Below are positions 41,462-49,769 of a stretch of DNA of 64,000 nt, piece by piece. A program made the position numbers and the translations under genes. A model generated the notes under the pieces. The model was not told the origin of the DNA. It made no database searches and saw only the letters and a list, made by a program, of their open reading frames with translations. The stretch's first letter is position 1. Each line of letters starts with the position of its first letter. The stretch is from Syntrophales bacterium (GTDB lineage Bacteria > Desulfobacterota > Syntrophia > Syntrophales > UBA5619). The DNA lies in assembly GCA_023229765.1 (NCBI GenBank), contig JALNYO010000007.1, forward strand, positions 71,140 through 135,139, written 5' to 3'.

Positions 41462-42316
41462 ATGGAAAACAGATGGACTTTTGTAGATAACCCGGCAAAC
41501 CTTAAAATCGCCGAAAAAAAAATTACTGCCGCCGACATTGTCGCCGTCGATACGGAGTATGACTCCTTCCGCTATTTTTTCGACAAATTATGCCTGCTTC
41601 AGGTTCAGACCGGCGCAGAAACCTGGCTCATCGACCAGATGGCCGGTCTCGATATGGCATTTCTGGGAAAAGTTTTGGACAATCCGGACGTTTTGAAGAT
41701 CTTTCACGCCGGGGATAACGATATCCGAATTCTCAAACGCGATTACTCATTCTCCTTCCGCAACATTTTTGACACCCATCGCGCCGCCTCCCTGCTGGGG
41801 GTGCGTCAGCTTGCCCTTTCCCGTCTGCTGGAGAGCTATCTGGGCGTTACTCTTGAAAAAAAAATGCAACGCTCCCGGTGGGATCTACGGCCCTTGAGTA
41901 TTGATCAATTGAATTACGCCGCGCTCGATACGGTTTATCTGCCTCCCCTTTATCTCAAACTGAAGGCGGAACTGGGCGAAAAAGGGCTGGAAAGAGAGGC
42001 GGAACGGGTTTTTGCCGGGGTAACTGAAGTCGTCTGGAGGCCAAGGGATATCGATCAGAGCGGTCACCGCAAGCTCCCCGGCTATCGGCAGCTTACCCCC
42101 GCCCAGAAGGAGAGGCTCCGGTTATTGTACAGTTGGCGCTTCGACAAGGCGCAAAAGACCGATCGCGCCTGCTTCATGCTTTTGTCGGATCAGCAGCTTG
42201 TCTCCCTGGCCCGCGTTGACGAAGTCTCGGCGGCGAAAATAGTCGGGCCGGGGCTGCTCTCGTCAGCGGGTGCGCAACGCTTCGGTTCGGAGATAATTGA
42301 TATCCTGATTCAGTAA
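41462..42316 (+). CDS. rnd: Ribonuclease D-like 3'-5' exonuclease
   Basis: A 284-residue DEDD exonuclease. Metal-binding residues appear in VAVDTEYDSFRYF, FHAGDNDIRILKRD and YAALDTVYLPPLY (DEDDy form). An HRDC-like domain occupies the C-terminus from about residue 210 (KERLRLLYSWRFDKAQ). RNase D trims tRNA 3' ends. The protein is about 90 residues shorter than E. coli RNase D, which has two HRDC domains; one-HRDC forms are common. Confidence 0.9.
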   Translation: MENRWTFVDNPANLKIAEKKITAADIVAVDTEYDSFRYFFDKLCLLQVQTGAETWLIDQMAGLDMAFLGKVLDNPDVLKIFHAGDNDIRILKRDYSFSFRNIFDTHRAASLLGVRQLALSRLLESYLGVTLEKKMQRSRWDLRPLSIDQLNYAALDTVYLPPLYLKLKAELGEKGLEREAERVFAGVTEVVWRPRDIDQSGHRKLPGYRQLTPAQKERLRLLYSWRFDKAQKTDRACFMLLSDQQLVSLARVDEVSAAKIVGPGLLSSAGAQRFGSEIIDILIQ

Positions 42317-42388
42317 AAATACCTCTGCCAGATCTGCCTGGAATAGCATCCGGCCTCTCCGGCTGTTGGCAAAGCGTGCGCTGCGGCG

Positions 42389-43228
42389 CTACCGGCTTTC
42401 AGAGGACAGAAGAGAAGGCAGCGCCAGAGGCGCAAGCACGTCTCCCGGATAGATCACCTTTTCCAGGAAAAGACCGGAGGGCGGCGCTGTGTAGTGCGCC
42501 GGGAGATCGGAATGGCTATTCAGCAACTTCTCCACTTCAGCGGGGGAGATATTTCCCCGCCCCGCCTCGACCATAATCCCGACGACTCTCCGCACCATTT
42601 TCCACAAAAAATGGGAACCTACGATGCGAAAGACGATCATGTCCCCCCAACTGTTCAACTCCAGCCGCTCAATCTGCACCTCCGTCGAGAGATTTTTATC
42701 GATCCTTTTATCGGCGAATGAGGAAAAATCGTGGAATCCGTGGAATTTTTCCATTGTCGCCTGCACTTTTCCCATATCCAGCACATCTTTTACCCACCAG
42801 ACATAACGCTTCATAAAGGCGGTGCGACGACCGGACAGCAGGTAGATATAACTTCTGGCCTGCGCCGTGTGCCGGGCGTGAAATTTGTCCGCGACCTCCT
42901 CGACCTTGAGAATGTTGATCGAGGCGGGGAGCAGTTCGTTCAGTTCGAAAAGCATCTTTTGCGGCGGAATCCGGCGCGGGGCTTCAAGGTGGGCAACCTG
43001 GGCCAGCGCGTGCACACCGGCATCGGTGCGTCCGGCCCCCTGAATCTCCACCCCCTGGCCGAAAAGTTGCGACGCTGCCTCGATCAGGGTTCCCTGCACG
43101 CTCCGGGCGTTTTTCTGCGTTTGCCAGCCGCGGTAGCCGGTTCCGTCATACTCCAGGGTAAGCTTGTACTTGCAGCAAAAAGACTGGCCCGTTCTTTTCG
43201 GGCGCGGCGACGCATTTTTCTCTTTCAT
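42389..43228 (-). CDS. truA: tRNA pseudouridine synthase A
   Basis: A 279-residue pseudouridine synthase acting on positions 38-40 of tRNA. It shows LTLEYDGTGYRGWQTQ, the catalytic aspartate motif GAGRTDAGVHALAQVAH, and SHFLWKMVRRVVGIMVE. ATG 43228 has GAGGG about six bases upstream and is preferred to two upstream ATGs (43264 and 43240) that lack good sites. The NlpC/P60 gene ends 54 bases before it. Confidence 0.95.
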   Translation of the reverse strand: MKEKNASPRPKRTGQSFCCKYKLTLEYDGTGYRGWQTQKNARSVQGTLIEAASQLFGQGVEIQGAGRTDAGVHALAQVAHLEAPRRIPPQKMLFELNELLPASINILKVEEVADKFHARHTAQARSYIYLLSGRRTAFMKRYVWWVKDVLDMGKVQATMEKFHGFHDFSSFADKRIDKNLSTEVQIERLELNSWGDMIVFRIVGSHFLWKMVRRVVGIMVEAGRGNISPAEVEKLLNSHSDLPAHYTAPPSGLFLEKVIYPGDVLAPLALPSLLSSESR

Positions 43229-43282
43229 GTTGTCCCTCATCTTCCTTAATTGTTCGCCAACCATTGCCTGATCTGGTGTTTT

Positions 43283-44710
43283 TTATTTCAGCGGCGGCAC
43301 CGGCAACAGTTGCTGATTCTTCTCCCCGAGAAAGATCATCCCCTGCAGGCCAAACAGGATGTCGGCGTCGGGCAGGTCCCGGTCGGGAAGTTCCCTGCCG
43401 GGGTGAAGCGTCGTAATGACCGTTTTTCCCACGATAATCCGGCCCTTTACGCCATTGGCCCCTTTTGTTCCTACTTTCCAGAAATTGTGGAATATCATAG
43501 GTTTTCCCCGGTACGTTCCAATATACAGCATGATATGCCCCGGCGTCCAGAGCAACGTCCGCCAAGGGACGCCTTGCTGGGTGATGAGCGCCTCTTTTTT
43601 TTCAGGAGCAAGCCCAAGAAGCGACACGAACCTCCCGGCGCCGGCCTGGTCAATAGAGTTGCGCGGCAGCAGGATGCCGAAAGGGGCGAACAGGTCCCTG
43701 GTTGTTGCGGAACAGTCCCGCCTGCCCTGGAATCCCCCCCAGCCGTATTTTCCGCCGACGAGTTCGCCGGCAAGGCGCGCGACATTACGGGCGGTGAAAG
43801 GAAGCGGCTTTTCGGTCGCCGCGCCGGCCGGGATGCTTCCTTCGGATAACGAGGCCATGCCATCGGCGCCTCTTTGCGGAATTCCGATGCGCATGTTTTC
43901 GCCATTGCCCCCGACTTTGGGGAAAACGGCCCCCAGCGGCGCGAAAAACAGGGTGCGCCCGCCGACTGAAACCGGCGTCTTGTCCCGCACGATGGTTACA
44001 TAGGTTCCATTTTCCCAGGACGTCATAAAAGCGGGCGTCACGGGAGCGATCGCATCGGCCTGAACCCAGCCGACAAGGTGGTCGGTCTCCGCAAGAAACC
44101 ATTTTTTATCCCGGCTGATTAACGTGATAAAAACAGGAGTCCCCGCCGGGATATAGGACTGCTGAAAGTTGTCGAATGAGTTTTTTATCCCCGGCGTCGA
44201 ATAATTCGAATGGCGCTCTATGGTTGGAAGCATTCGGGAATCGGTTTGCCTTAACGTTATTGCAGGAAACAGCCCTTGCGGATAGCGTTCGACGGGAACA
44301 TTTTTAATGATTGATCTTATCCAGTTTGGGCTGCGGAGCCGTCCGTCGCTTCCATAACCAGAATTATTTTCATATTTTCGCACCCCCCACATTGCCGTTT
44401 CCCGAGGATGGCGCGGTTGCTGACGACGCCACGGGTTAAAAAACGTAAGGTTTGCTTCCCTGTTCAGGCGCGCCTGCTCTTCCGGCGGCAGCAGCCATTG
44501 ATCGGCGGTGGCGGCTTCTATGTAGGAAAGCGGATTCTGACTGAGGGCGGAAAGATCGCGGATCGTTCGCTGCGCCAGAATGCTTGACGGCGCTGCCAGT
44601 TGCGCCAGCGTCAAAAGGAAAATCATCATGACTGAAGTGATTACAGGCAACGCGAAGAGATGCAGGAGTCTCTTTATTTTAGCAGCCATTAAACAAGTTC
44701 GGAAAATCAT
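43283..44710 (-). CDS. NlpC/P60 cell-wall peptidase with SH3 domains
   Basis: A 475-residue exported protein with an N-terminal hydrophobic signal/anchor (about residues 14-46). Two SH3-like segments follow (about 150-215, with YIPAGTPVFITLIS, and 225-290). The C-terminal NlpC/P60 domain has the catalytic cysteine in GRRDCSATTRDLF, the histidine in TPGHIMLYIG and a third residue in IFHNFW. Such enzymes cut gamma-D-glutamyl-diaminopimelate bonds in peptidoglycan peptides in the periplasm. The layout resembles YkfC-type enzymes. The first methionine is taken; an internal one at 44689 is also possible. Confidence 0.88.
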   Translation of the reverse strand: MIFRTCLMAAKIKRLLHLFALPVITSVMMIFLLTLAQLAAPSSILAQRTIRDLSALSQNPLSYIEAATADQWLLPPEEQARLNREANLTFFNPWRRQQPRHPRETAMWGVRKYENNSGYGSDGRLRSPNWIRSIIKNVPVERYPQGLFPAITLRQTDSRMLPTIERHSNYSTPGIKNSFDNFQQSYIPAGTPVFITLISRDKKWFLAETDHLVGWVQADAIAPVTPAFMTSWENGTYVTIVRDKTPVSVGGRTLFFAPLGAVFPKVGGNGENMRIGIPQRGADGMASLSEGSIPAGAATEKPLPFTARNVARLAGELVGGKYGWGGFQGRRDCSATTRDLFAPFGILLPRNSIDQAGAGRFVSLLGLAPEKKEALITQQGVPWRTLLWTPGHIMLYIGTYRGKPMIFHNFWKVGTKGANGVKGRIIVGKTVITTLHPGRELPDRDLPDADILFGLQGMIFLGEKNQQLLPVPPLK

Positions 44711-44833
44711 AGCGCGTCTTTAGCTTATTCCGGCATCTGCCGGTTTTGGGGTATCGTTAAATTGCGTTGAGGCGCTTACGCGGCCTCTGAGGTCGTCTGT
44801 ACGGCTCTGGTTTTCGCAGTTGGGAAGCGTGGC

Positions 44834-45172
44834 TCAAAACGTGAGTTGCGCCCAGTCATCCTTGATGAGATCGGAAATCACTGAACCGACATAAACTACA
44901 TTCAAACCCGCGGCTTCGAGGGGGGCAACGATGTTCATCCGTTCGGCGCACCACCTGCATGCCAGCACCTCAACGCCGACATCCTGAATATCCTTGATCA
45001 TTTTCTGAACCTCATAGTCGTAGGCGGCCAGTTTTTCCGAGGGGCCGAAGAAGATGACCTTTACTTCATCAAGCCACTTGCGCTTTGCGGCGTTCAGGGG
45101 ATAGACCAAGCCGGCTTCGAGCGCTACTTCCCGGTTGTCGCTGGTTATGAGTGCAAACATTTTTGTTGCCAT
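44834..45172 (-). CDS. DsrE/F-like family protein
   Basis: A 112-residue alpha/beta protein. The strands FALITSDNREVALEAGLVYP and VKVIFFGPSEKL, then VEVLACRWCAERMNI and YVGSVISDLI, fit the DsrE-like fold. The Cys in ACRWCAE is at the position where DsrE-type sulfur carriers bear their active cysteine. Sulfur transfer is possible but unproven, since no dsr or tus genes are near. An AGGAG site lies upstream of the ATG. Confidence 0.75.
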   Translation of the reverse strand: MATKMFALITSDNREVALEAGLVYPLNAAKRKWLDEVKVIFFGPSEKLAAYDYEVQKMIKDIQDVGVEVLACRWCAERMNIVAPLEAAGLNVVYVGSVISDLIKDDWAQLTF

Positions 45173-45250
45173 GAGGAGGCTCCTTTCTCGCTGTTTCTGT
45201 GACCCTATCAGAAAAAAGAGGCGTCAGCCACCATTTTAAATACAAGTCCC

Positions 45251-45279
45251 TTGACTCACACCCTGTTTCATCGTATAGC
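45251..45279 (+). promoter_or_regulatory. Sigma-70-like promoter for the 36-residue protein gene
   Basis: TTGACT (45251-45256) and TATAGC (45274-45279) are separated by exactly 17 bases. The predicted start leaves a leader of about 100 bases before ATG 45387. Confidence 0.55.
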
Positions 45280-45386
45280 CTCTCCCCAAGAGAAAAAGCC
45301 TTATCCATAAGCAGGATGCGCCCCTGATCGTCCCTTAAACGATGAACGGGCAAAAGCCTTTTTCTCCCAACTAACAAGGAGGTTTT

Positions 45387-45497
45387 ATGAGCAGACACAA
45401 AAAGATCAATCGGGAAAAAGAGATAGACAGAAAACGCAAACGCCGGAAGGAGAGTCTGAAGCTGCGGCTGAAAGAGGCAAAAGCGGGCAGCAAATAA
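45387..45497 (+). CDS. Small, highly basic 36-residue protein
   Basis: ATG 45387 has a textbook AAGGAGG four bases upstream and a promoter-like pair further up. It encodes MSRHKKINREKEIDRKRKRR then KESLKLRLKEAKAGSK, ending at TAA 45495-45497. More than half the residues are Lys, Arg or Glu, giving a charged helix. Small proteins of this type are known as uncharacterised, possibly RNA- or ribosome-associated; the function here is unknown. Its isolation and good signals argue that it is real. Confidence 0.7.
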   Translation: MSRHKKINREKEIDRKRKRRKESLKLRLKEAKAGSK

Positions 45498-45555
45498 GTC
45501 ACGGCGGCGCAAGGTTGACCAGGCCCAGGAGAAAAATCAGGGATGCAGCAAAGCT

Positions 45556-46386
45556 TCAGTTTGTCTTTTGGTCAAAGTTGCCCCGGGCGCACTCGTACAT
45601 CATGATCGCCCCCGCCTGGGGGAGGCTCAGTGACTCCCCCTCTCCCGCGCCGGAAATTTTCCATGCTTCGTTTGTCAGATTGAGGAGCGCCTCCGGCAGA
45701 CCGTGACTCTCGCTGCCGAGGAGCAGCGCCGTTTTGCGGCCGCAGGGATGGGGGGCAACGCCCTGGCGGACATCGCTTCCGACAATCGAAAAGCGCCCCG
45801 ATATATTTGCGATAACCTCTTCGAAATCAGCACCTTCAATAATATTTAGCTGGAAGATGCTTCCCATCGAGGCGCGTACGACCTTCGGGTTGAAAACCTC
45901 GCAGGAATTTCGGCTGAGAATGATTGTGGAGAAGCCGAACCAGCAGGCGGTGCGGAAAAGCGCCCCCAGATTGTTGGGGTTGCTCACCTGATAAAGCAGC
46001 AGAAGCGGCCCGGGGACTTTTTCCAGCACTTCGGCAAGGTGTGACTCCGCGGCAGTGCCGTCTGCTGGAAGCGACCCCGGCACTGCGGCTATCGCCATCA
46101 CCCCTTCCGGCGACTTGTCCTGGCTGAGCGTCCCCCATTCACGCTTCGTCAGTCCGTAAACAGGCGTCCCGTCCGGAATCCCGGCGAAAATATCCGGATA
46201 AAGGCCTCCGGCAATTTCCCCGCAAATCAGAATCCCGTTTACCGGCCTTTCGCTCTTCAGCAGTTCCCCGACGATCTTCTCGCCCTCGGCCAGAAAAGCC
46301 CTTTCCTGACGACGATATTTCTCCAGAGTCAGCTTTTTCCAGCCCCTCAGTTGCGCTTGAGACGGCCTGGGTATGCCTGCTTGCAT
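45556..46386 (-). CDS. TrmH/SpoU-family RNA 2'-O-methyltransferase
   Basis: A 276-residue SPOUT methyltransferase. Residues 1-100 contain an RNA-binding SpoU_sub-bind region (YRRQERAFLAEGEKIVGELL). The catalytic domain has the three motifs NPNNLGALFRTACWFG, TALLLGSESHGLP and ESLSLPQAGAIMMYE. The last motif has SLSLPQAG where most members read SLNVSVA, so the usual asparagine is replaced by serine. It probably modifies 23S rRNA or tRNA. It converges with the 36-residue protein gene. Confidence 0.88.
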   Translation of the reverse strand: MQAGIPRPSQAQLRGWKKLTLEKYRRQERAFLAEGEKIVGELLKSERPVNGILICGEIAGGLYPDIFAGIPDGTPVYGLTKREWGTLSQDKSPEGVMAIAAVPGSLPADGTAAESHLAEVLEKVPGPLLLLYQVSNPNNLGALFRTACWFGFSTIILSRNSCEVFNPKVVRASMGSIFQLNIIEGADFEEVIANISGRFSIVGSDVRQGVAPHPCGRKTALLLGSESHGLPEALLNLTNEAWKISGAGEGESLSLPQAGAIMMYECARGNFDQKTN

Positions 46387-46499
46387 GCTTCGTTCCTTCT
46401 TTTCTTCATTGAATTGCCAATCACTTTGAGCTCATCCGTAATCATCCGGCAACGATGTCTCAATCACCACCCTTTGCCCGACAAAAATTTATCCCTGTT

Positions 46500-47627
46500 T
46501 TATTTTTTCTCAAATATTTTGAGATACCGGCCATAACCCGCTTTTTCCATATCCTCTTTGGGGATAAAGCGCAACGCCGCAGAGTTTATGCAGTAGCGAA
46601 TTCCCGTGGGCTGAGGGCCGTCGGAAAAGAGGTGACCGAGGTGGGAATCCCCATTTTTACTCCTGACTTCGGTGCGCTGCATGGAAAATCTGCCGTCATT
46701 TTTTTCCGTTATGCTGCCGGGCTCCAGCGACCGGTTAAAGCTTGGCCATCCCGTCCCCGAGTCGAATTTGTCGAGCGAAGAAAAGAGCGGCTCCCCCGAG
46801 ACAATATCCACATAAATGCCCGCCTTTTTGTTGTTCCAGTATTCGTTGCGAAAAGACGGCTCCGTGCCGTTGTTCTGAGTTACATCGTACTGCAGGGGCG
46901 TCAGCTTTTTCTTCAACAGCTCCCTATCCGCTTTTTGACCGGCGGGAGCAGCCGCATAATTGATGCCTGTATCAGCTCTCCCCCACACCTTTTTCAGGAA
47001 CTGATCGCGGCCTGAACCCAACCGGTAATTATCATACCGCAAGGGGTTAATTTTGCAGTAATTCTGATGGTAGTCCTCCGCTTCATAAAAGCGCTCAAAT
47101 TTTTTGATCTCCGTTACAATGGGTGATTTAAAACGGCCCGCTTTCTGCAGCTCTTCTTTAGACTGCAACGCGCTTTGCCGCTGTTTATCATCGTGATAGA
47201 AAATCGCGCTTGCATACTGGGAACCGCGATCGACAAACTGTCCGCCGGCATCGGTCGGATCAATATGACTCCAGAAGACATCAAGAAGCTGCGCGAATGT
47301 AACCCTTGCCGGGTCATACCGCACCTGAACGGCTTCGACATGACCGGTTCTCCCGGAAGATACCTCTTGATAAGAGGGATTTTCCGCCTTTCCCCCCGTA
47401 TAACCGGATACTGCGCCGAGCACCCCGGGTATTTTTTCGAAATCTGCTTCCACACACCAGAAACATCCCCCCGCAAAGGTAGCTGTTTCGACAACTTCAG
47501 AACTTTTCTGCATATTTTTTGCGCCCTCCCGGCTTTCTCCTGCCGGTTTTTGGACATTAACCTCCGGTTGATTGCACCCCAGCACCATACCAAATAAAAG
47601 CAGGCAAATGAACCGCTTTTTCATCAT
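46500..47627 (-). CDS. msrAB: Fused peptide-methionine sulfoxide reductase MsrA-MsrB lipoprotein
   Basis: A 375-residue protein. A signal peptide ends in a lipobox (GMVLGC), so it is likely lipid-anchored outside the cytoplasm. The MsrA domain (about 45-205) has the catalytic GGCFWCVEADFE and the EDYHQNYCKINP end. The MsrB domain (about 235-370) has SGTGWPSFNRSL, GDSHLGHLFSDGP and the catalytic cysteine in GIRYCINSAALRF. It repairs both epimers of methionine sulfoxide in envelope proteins. MsrB zinc cysteines are absent, as in many fused forms. The linker after the lipid cysteine (EVNVQK) faintly resembles the 21-bp repeat. Confidence 0.94.
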   Translation of the reverse strand: MMKKRFICLLLFGMVLGCNQPEVNVQKPAGESREGAKNMQKSSEVVETATFAGGCFWCVEADFEKIPGVLGAVSGYTGGKAENPSYQEVSSGRTGHVEAVQVRYDPARVTFAQLLDVFWSHIDPTDAGGQFVDRGSQYASAIFYHDDKQRQSALQSKEELQKAGRFKSPIVTEIKKFERFYEAEDYHQNYCKINPLRYDNYRLGSGRDQFLKKVWGRADTGINYAAAPAGQKADRELLKKKLTPLQYDVTQNNGTEPSFRNEYWNNKKAGIYVDIVSGEPLFSSLDKFDSGTGWPSFNRSLEPGSITEKNDGRFSMQRTEVRSKNGDSHLGHLFSDGPQPTGIRYCINSAALRFIPKEDMEKAGYGRYLKIFEKK

Positions 47628-47671
47628 TTATCTCCTTTCCCGACTGGCGTGGGATGCAGCCCTCTGTAAAC

Positions 47672-48439
47672 TTATTCATTGCGCCACTGCGGTTTTCTCT
47701 TTTCGAGAAAGGCGACAAGGCCCTCCTGGGCATCCGCCGTCTTCAGGAGTTCCTGCAGATAGATAGCTTCGATGGTTTGCAAAGAGGGTTCCAGTGGGTC
47801 CATAAGCCCTGCTTTAACCGCCTTTTTTGTCAAGCGGAGCACCTCGGCGCTCAGCCTCAGATAGGGCTTCAAAAAGGCCGCGGTTGCCGTTTCCAGCCCG
47901 TCTCGCCCCACCACCTGGTTGATCAGCCCCAGATCCCTGGCCTCCCCGGCCGAGATGGTTTTTCCGGAGAGGATCAGCTCCATCGCTGCCTTCTGCCCGA
48001 TGATGCGCGGCATGATCTGGGCGGCAATCGGGGGAAAGACCCCGACCTGGATCTCCGGCTGGCCGAACTTGGCATCATCCGCGGCAATAACCAGATCACA
48101 GAAGATGGCCATCTCGCAGCCGCCTCCCAGACAGGAGCCGTAAACCGAGGCCACGGTTGGAACGTCAATTTTCTCCATCCGGCGGAACATGCCGTGAAAG
48201 GCGTCGATCATCTTCGGCGCCAGATCGCCCATGTGTTCCCCTACATCCACTCCGGCGGAAAAGCATTTGCCTTTTGCCTGGAACAGAACTACCTTCAAAT
48301 CCTTCTGGCCTCTCCATGAATCCAGCACTTCATTTATTTCCTTCATCATGGCGATATTCAGGACGTTCACCGGTGGCCGATTGAGGGTTATGCTCCCAAG
48401 GCCATCCTGGAGAACCGCTTCAATGTACTCGTAGTTCAT
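47672..48439 (-). CDS. bamR: Cyclohexa-1,5-diene-1-carbonyl-CoA hydratase (BamR/Dch type)
   Basis: A 255-residue crotonase-fold enzyme. Features are ITLNRPPVNVLNIAMMKEIN, the oxyanion region KGKCFSAGVDVGEHM, GSCLGGGCEMAIFCDLV, and GQPEIQVGVFPPIAAQIMP, which recalls known dienoyl-CoA hydratases of the benzoyl-CoA pathway. It would add water to the product of benzoyl-CoA reductase. Assignment rests also on neighbours: the next two enzymes of this pathway are encoded directly upstream on the same strand. A generic enoyl-CoA hydratase is the alternative. Confidence 0.85.
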   Translation of the reverse strand: MNYEYIEAVLQDGLGSITLNRPPVNVLNIAMMKEINEVLDSWRGQKDLKVVLFQAKGKCFSAGVDVGEHMGDLAPKMIDAFHGMFRRMEKIDVPTVASVYGSCLGGGCEMAIFCDLVIAADDAKFGQPEIQVGVFPPIAAQIMPRIIGQKAAMELILSGKTISAGEARDLGLINQVVGRDGLETATAAFLKPYLRLSAEVLRLTKKAVKAGLMDPLEPSLQTIEAIYLQELLKTADAQEGLVAFLEKRKPQWRNE

Positions 48440-48462
48440 GATCTTCTCGCTCCTTTTTCGAT

Positions 48463-48514
48463 AAAAAAGAGGCAGGCAGGTCTCTTTTGTGGGGAGGGGG
48501 CTTGCCTGCCTCTT
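48463..48514 (-). terminator. Terminator between bamA and bamR
   Basis: On the minus strand, AAGAGGCAGGCA pairs with TGCCTGCCTCTT around a 24-base loop and runs straight into a T stretch (CTTTTTTATC). This is a strong intrinsic terminator pattern. bamR therefore either has its own promoter or depends on readthrough. Confidence 0.85.
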
Positions 48515-48550
48515 CGCTGTTCATCTGCATATCTTAAATCTTCAATGCCC

Positions 48551-49696
48551 TTATTTGATAGGCTTCCCGAGAACTTCCGAGAATGTTTCCATATCCCACG
48601 CCTTGCCTTCGACGATATCCTGACGGAACTTGATGAAATCAATGGTATCCTTGCCGGTGATCTTCTTCGAGTTGAAGGCCCCGAAGCCGAGGAAGGCCTC
48701 GCCGCCCATGTTGGCAGCCAGCCAGTGGCGATGGGCATTTTTCATGGTATCCCAGAAGAATTTTTTCTTCTGGCGAACGCTGTCAATCGACTCCATCAAG
48801 CAGCCGGGGAACAAATTGGCGAACGTCCAGACCATCTTGTCAACCTCCTTATCGAGGAGTTCGAAATCGGCATTGGGCTGATGCAGTTTGACAAATTCAC
48901 GGGCAGCCTTGGCCTCTTCGCCGGTCTTGTTTTCGCCGTAAACGATCTCGCCGTCCTGAACGTAAACATCCGTGATGATCTGGGGATTGCGCACCCATTT
49001 CCCCTCCACCTTCAGTACGGGAACAATCTTGCTGATCAGATTCTTCGCCTTCATCTTGTAGGCCGACCACATCTCACAGGAGACGCAGTTCCACATGGCG
49101 TCTTCGATGCCGAGGTACCAGGGCAGAAAGTCCGAGGCGCCGCCGACCGGGGCGGAGCCATGTCGCGGACCCGCCTGACCGTAGATCGCCAGATCCGAGG
49201 ATACGGCAAGGTCGCACGCCATGCCGATCTCCTGACCTCCGGCCACCCGCATGCCGTTCACCCGGCAGATAACCGGCTTCTTGCAGAAGAGGATGGAATC
49301 AACCATGTGGTTGAAGAGTTCCATGTACTGCCCGTACTCGTCGGGCCTCATGCTGTAATACTCGCTATACTCCTTGGTGTTGCCGCCAGTGCAAAACGCG
49401 TAAGGGCCCGTGCCCGTGAAGACCACAGCCACAACGCTTCTGTCTAACGACGCATTTTCAAAACCGGCAATAACCCCTTTGACCATTTCTGTCGTGTAGG
49501 AATTGAACTGTTTGGGGTTGTTGAGGCGAATCCACGCGGTAAAGAGGCCATCGACGACCTTCCCCGTGGGATCGGTAAGGGGCCTTTTCTCATAGACCGT
49601 ACAGGGCGCTTCCGTTCCCCAATGCTTGTCCGTATGCAACGCGTGATCCTTGATGCCGTCTTCCCGCGGCAGCCATTCCAAACCCTTTAATGTCAT
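48551..49696 (-). CDS. bamA: 6-oxocyclohex-1-ene-1-carbonyl-CoA hydrolase (BamA)
   Basis: A 381-residue ring-opening hydrolase of the crotonase superfamily. The bamA-marker region is plain: FTGTGPYAFCTGGNTKEYSE near residue 95, MRVAGGQEIGMACDLAVSSD near 150, and GQAGPRHGSAPVGGASDFLP near 170. It hydrolyses the cyclic oxo-enoyl-CoA to 3-hydroxypimelyl-CoA. The presence of bamA is a widely used marker for anaerobic monoaromatic degradation. It lies upstream of bamR and 73 bases downstream of bamQ. Confidence 0.95.
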   Translation of the reverse strand: MTLKGLEWLPREDGIKDHALHTDKHWGTEAPCTVYEKRPLTDPTGKVVDGLFTAWIRLNNPKQFNSYTTEMVKGVIAGFENASLDRSVVAVVFTGTGPYAFCTGGNTKEYSEYYSMRPDEYGQYMELFNHMVDSILFCKKPVICRVNGMRVAGGQEIGMACDLAVSSDLAIYGQAGPRHGSAPVGGASDFLPWYLGIEDAMWNCVSCEMWSAYKMKAKNLISKIVPVLKVEGKWVRNPQIITDVYVQDGEIVYGENKTGEEAKAAREFVKLHQPNADFELLDKEVDKMVWTFANLFPGCLMESIDSVRQKKKFFWDTMKNAHRHWLAANMGGEAFLGFGAFNSKKITGKDTIDFIKFRQDIVEGKAWDMETFSEVLGKPIK

Positions 49697-49769
49697 AGCG
49701 TCTCTCCTTCTTGTTTAAATTTATCGTCTCTCTTCAGTCCTTTTTCGCGAAAGCCCGTCCCTGCCGATT

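Noticed and set aside
47546..47569. Repeat-like codons EVNVQK in the MsrAB linker
   Set aside because: About 18 of 24 bases match the repeat, which is suggestive but too weak to count as a copy.
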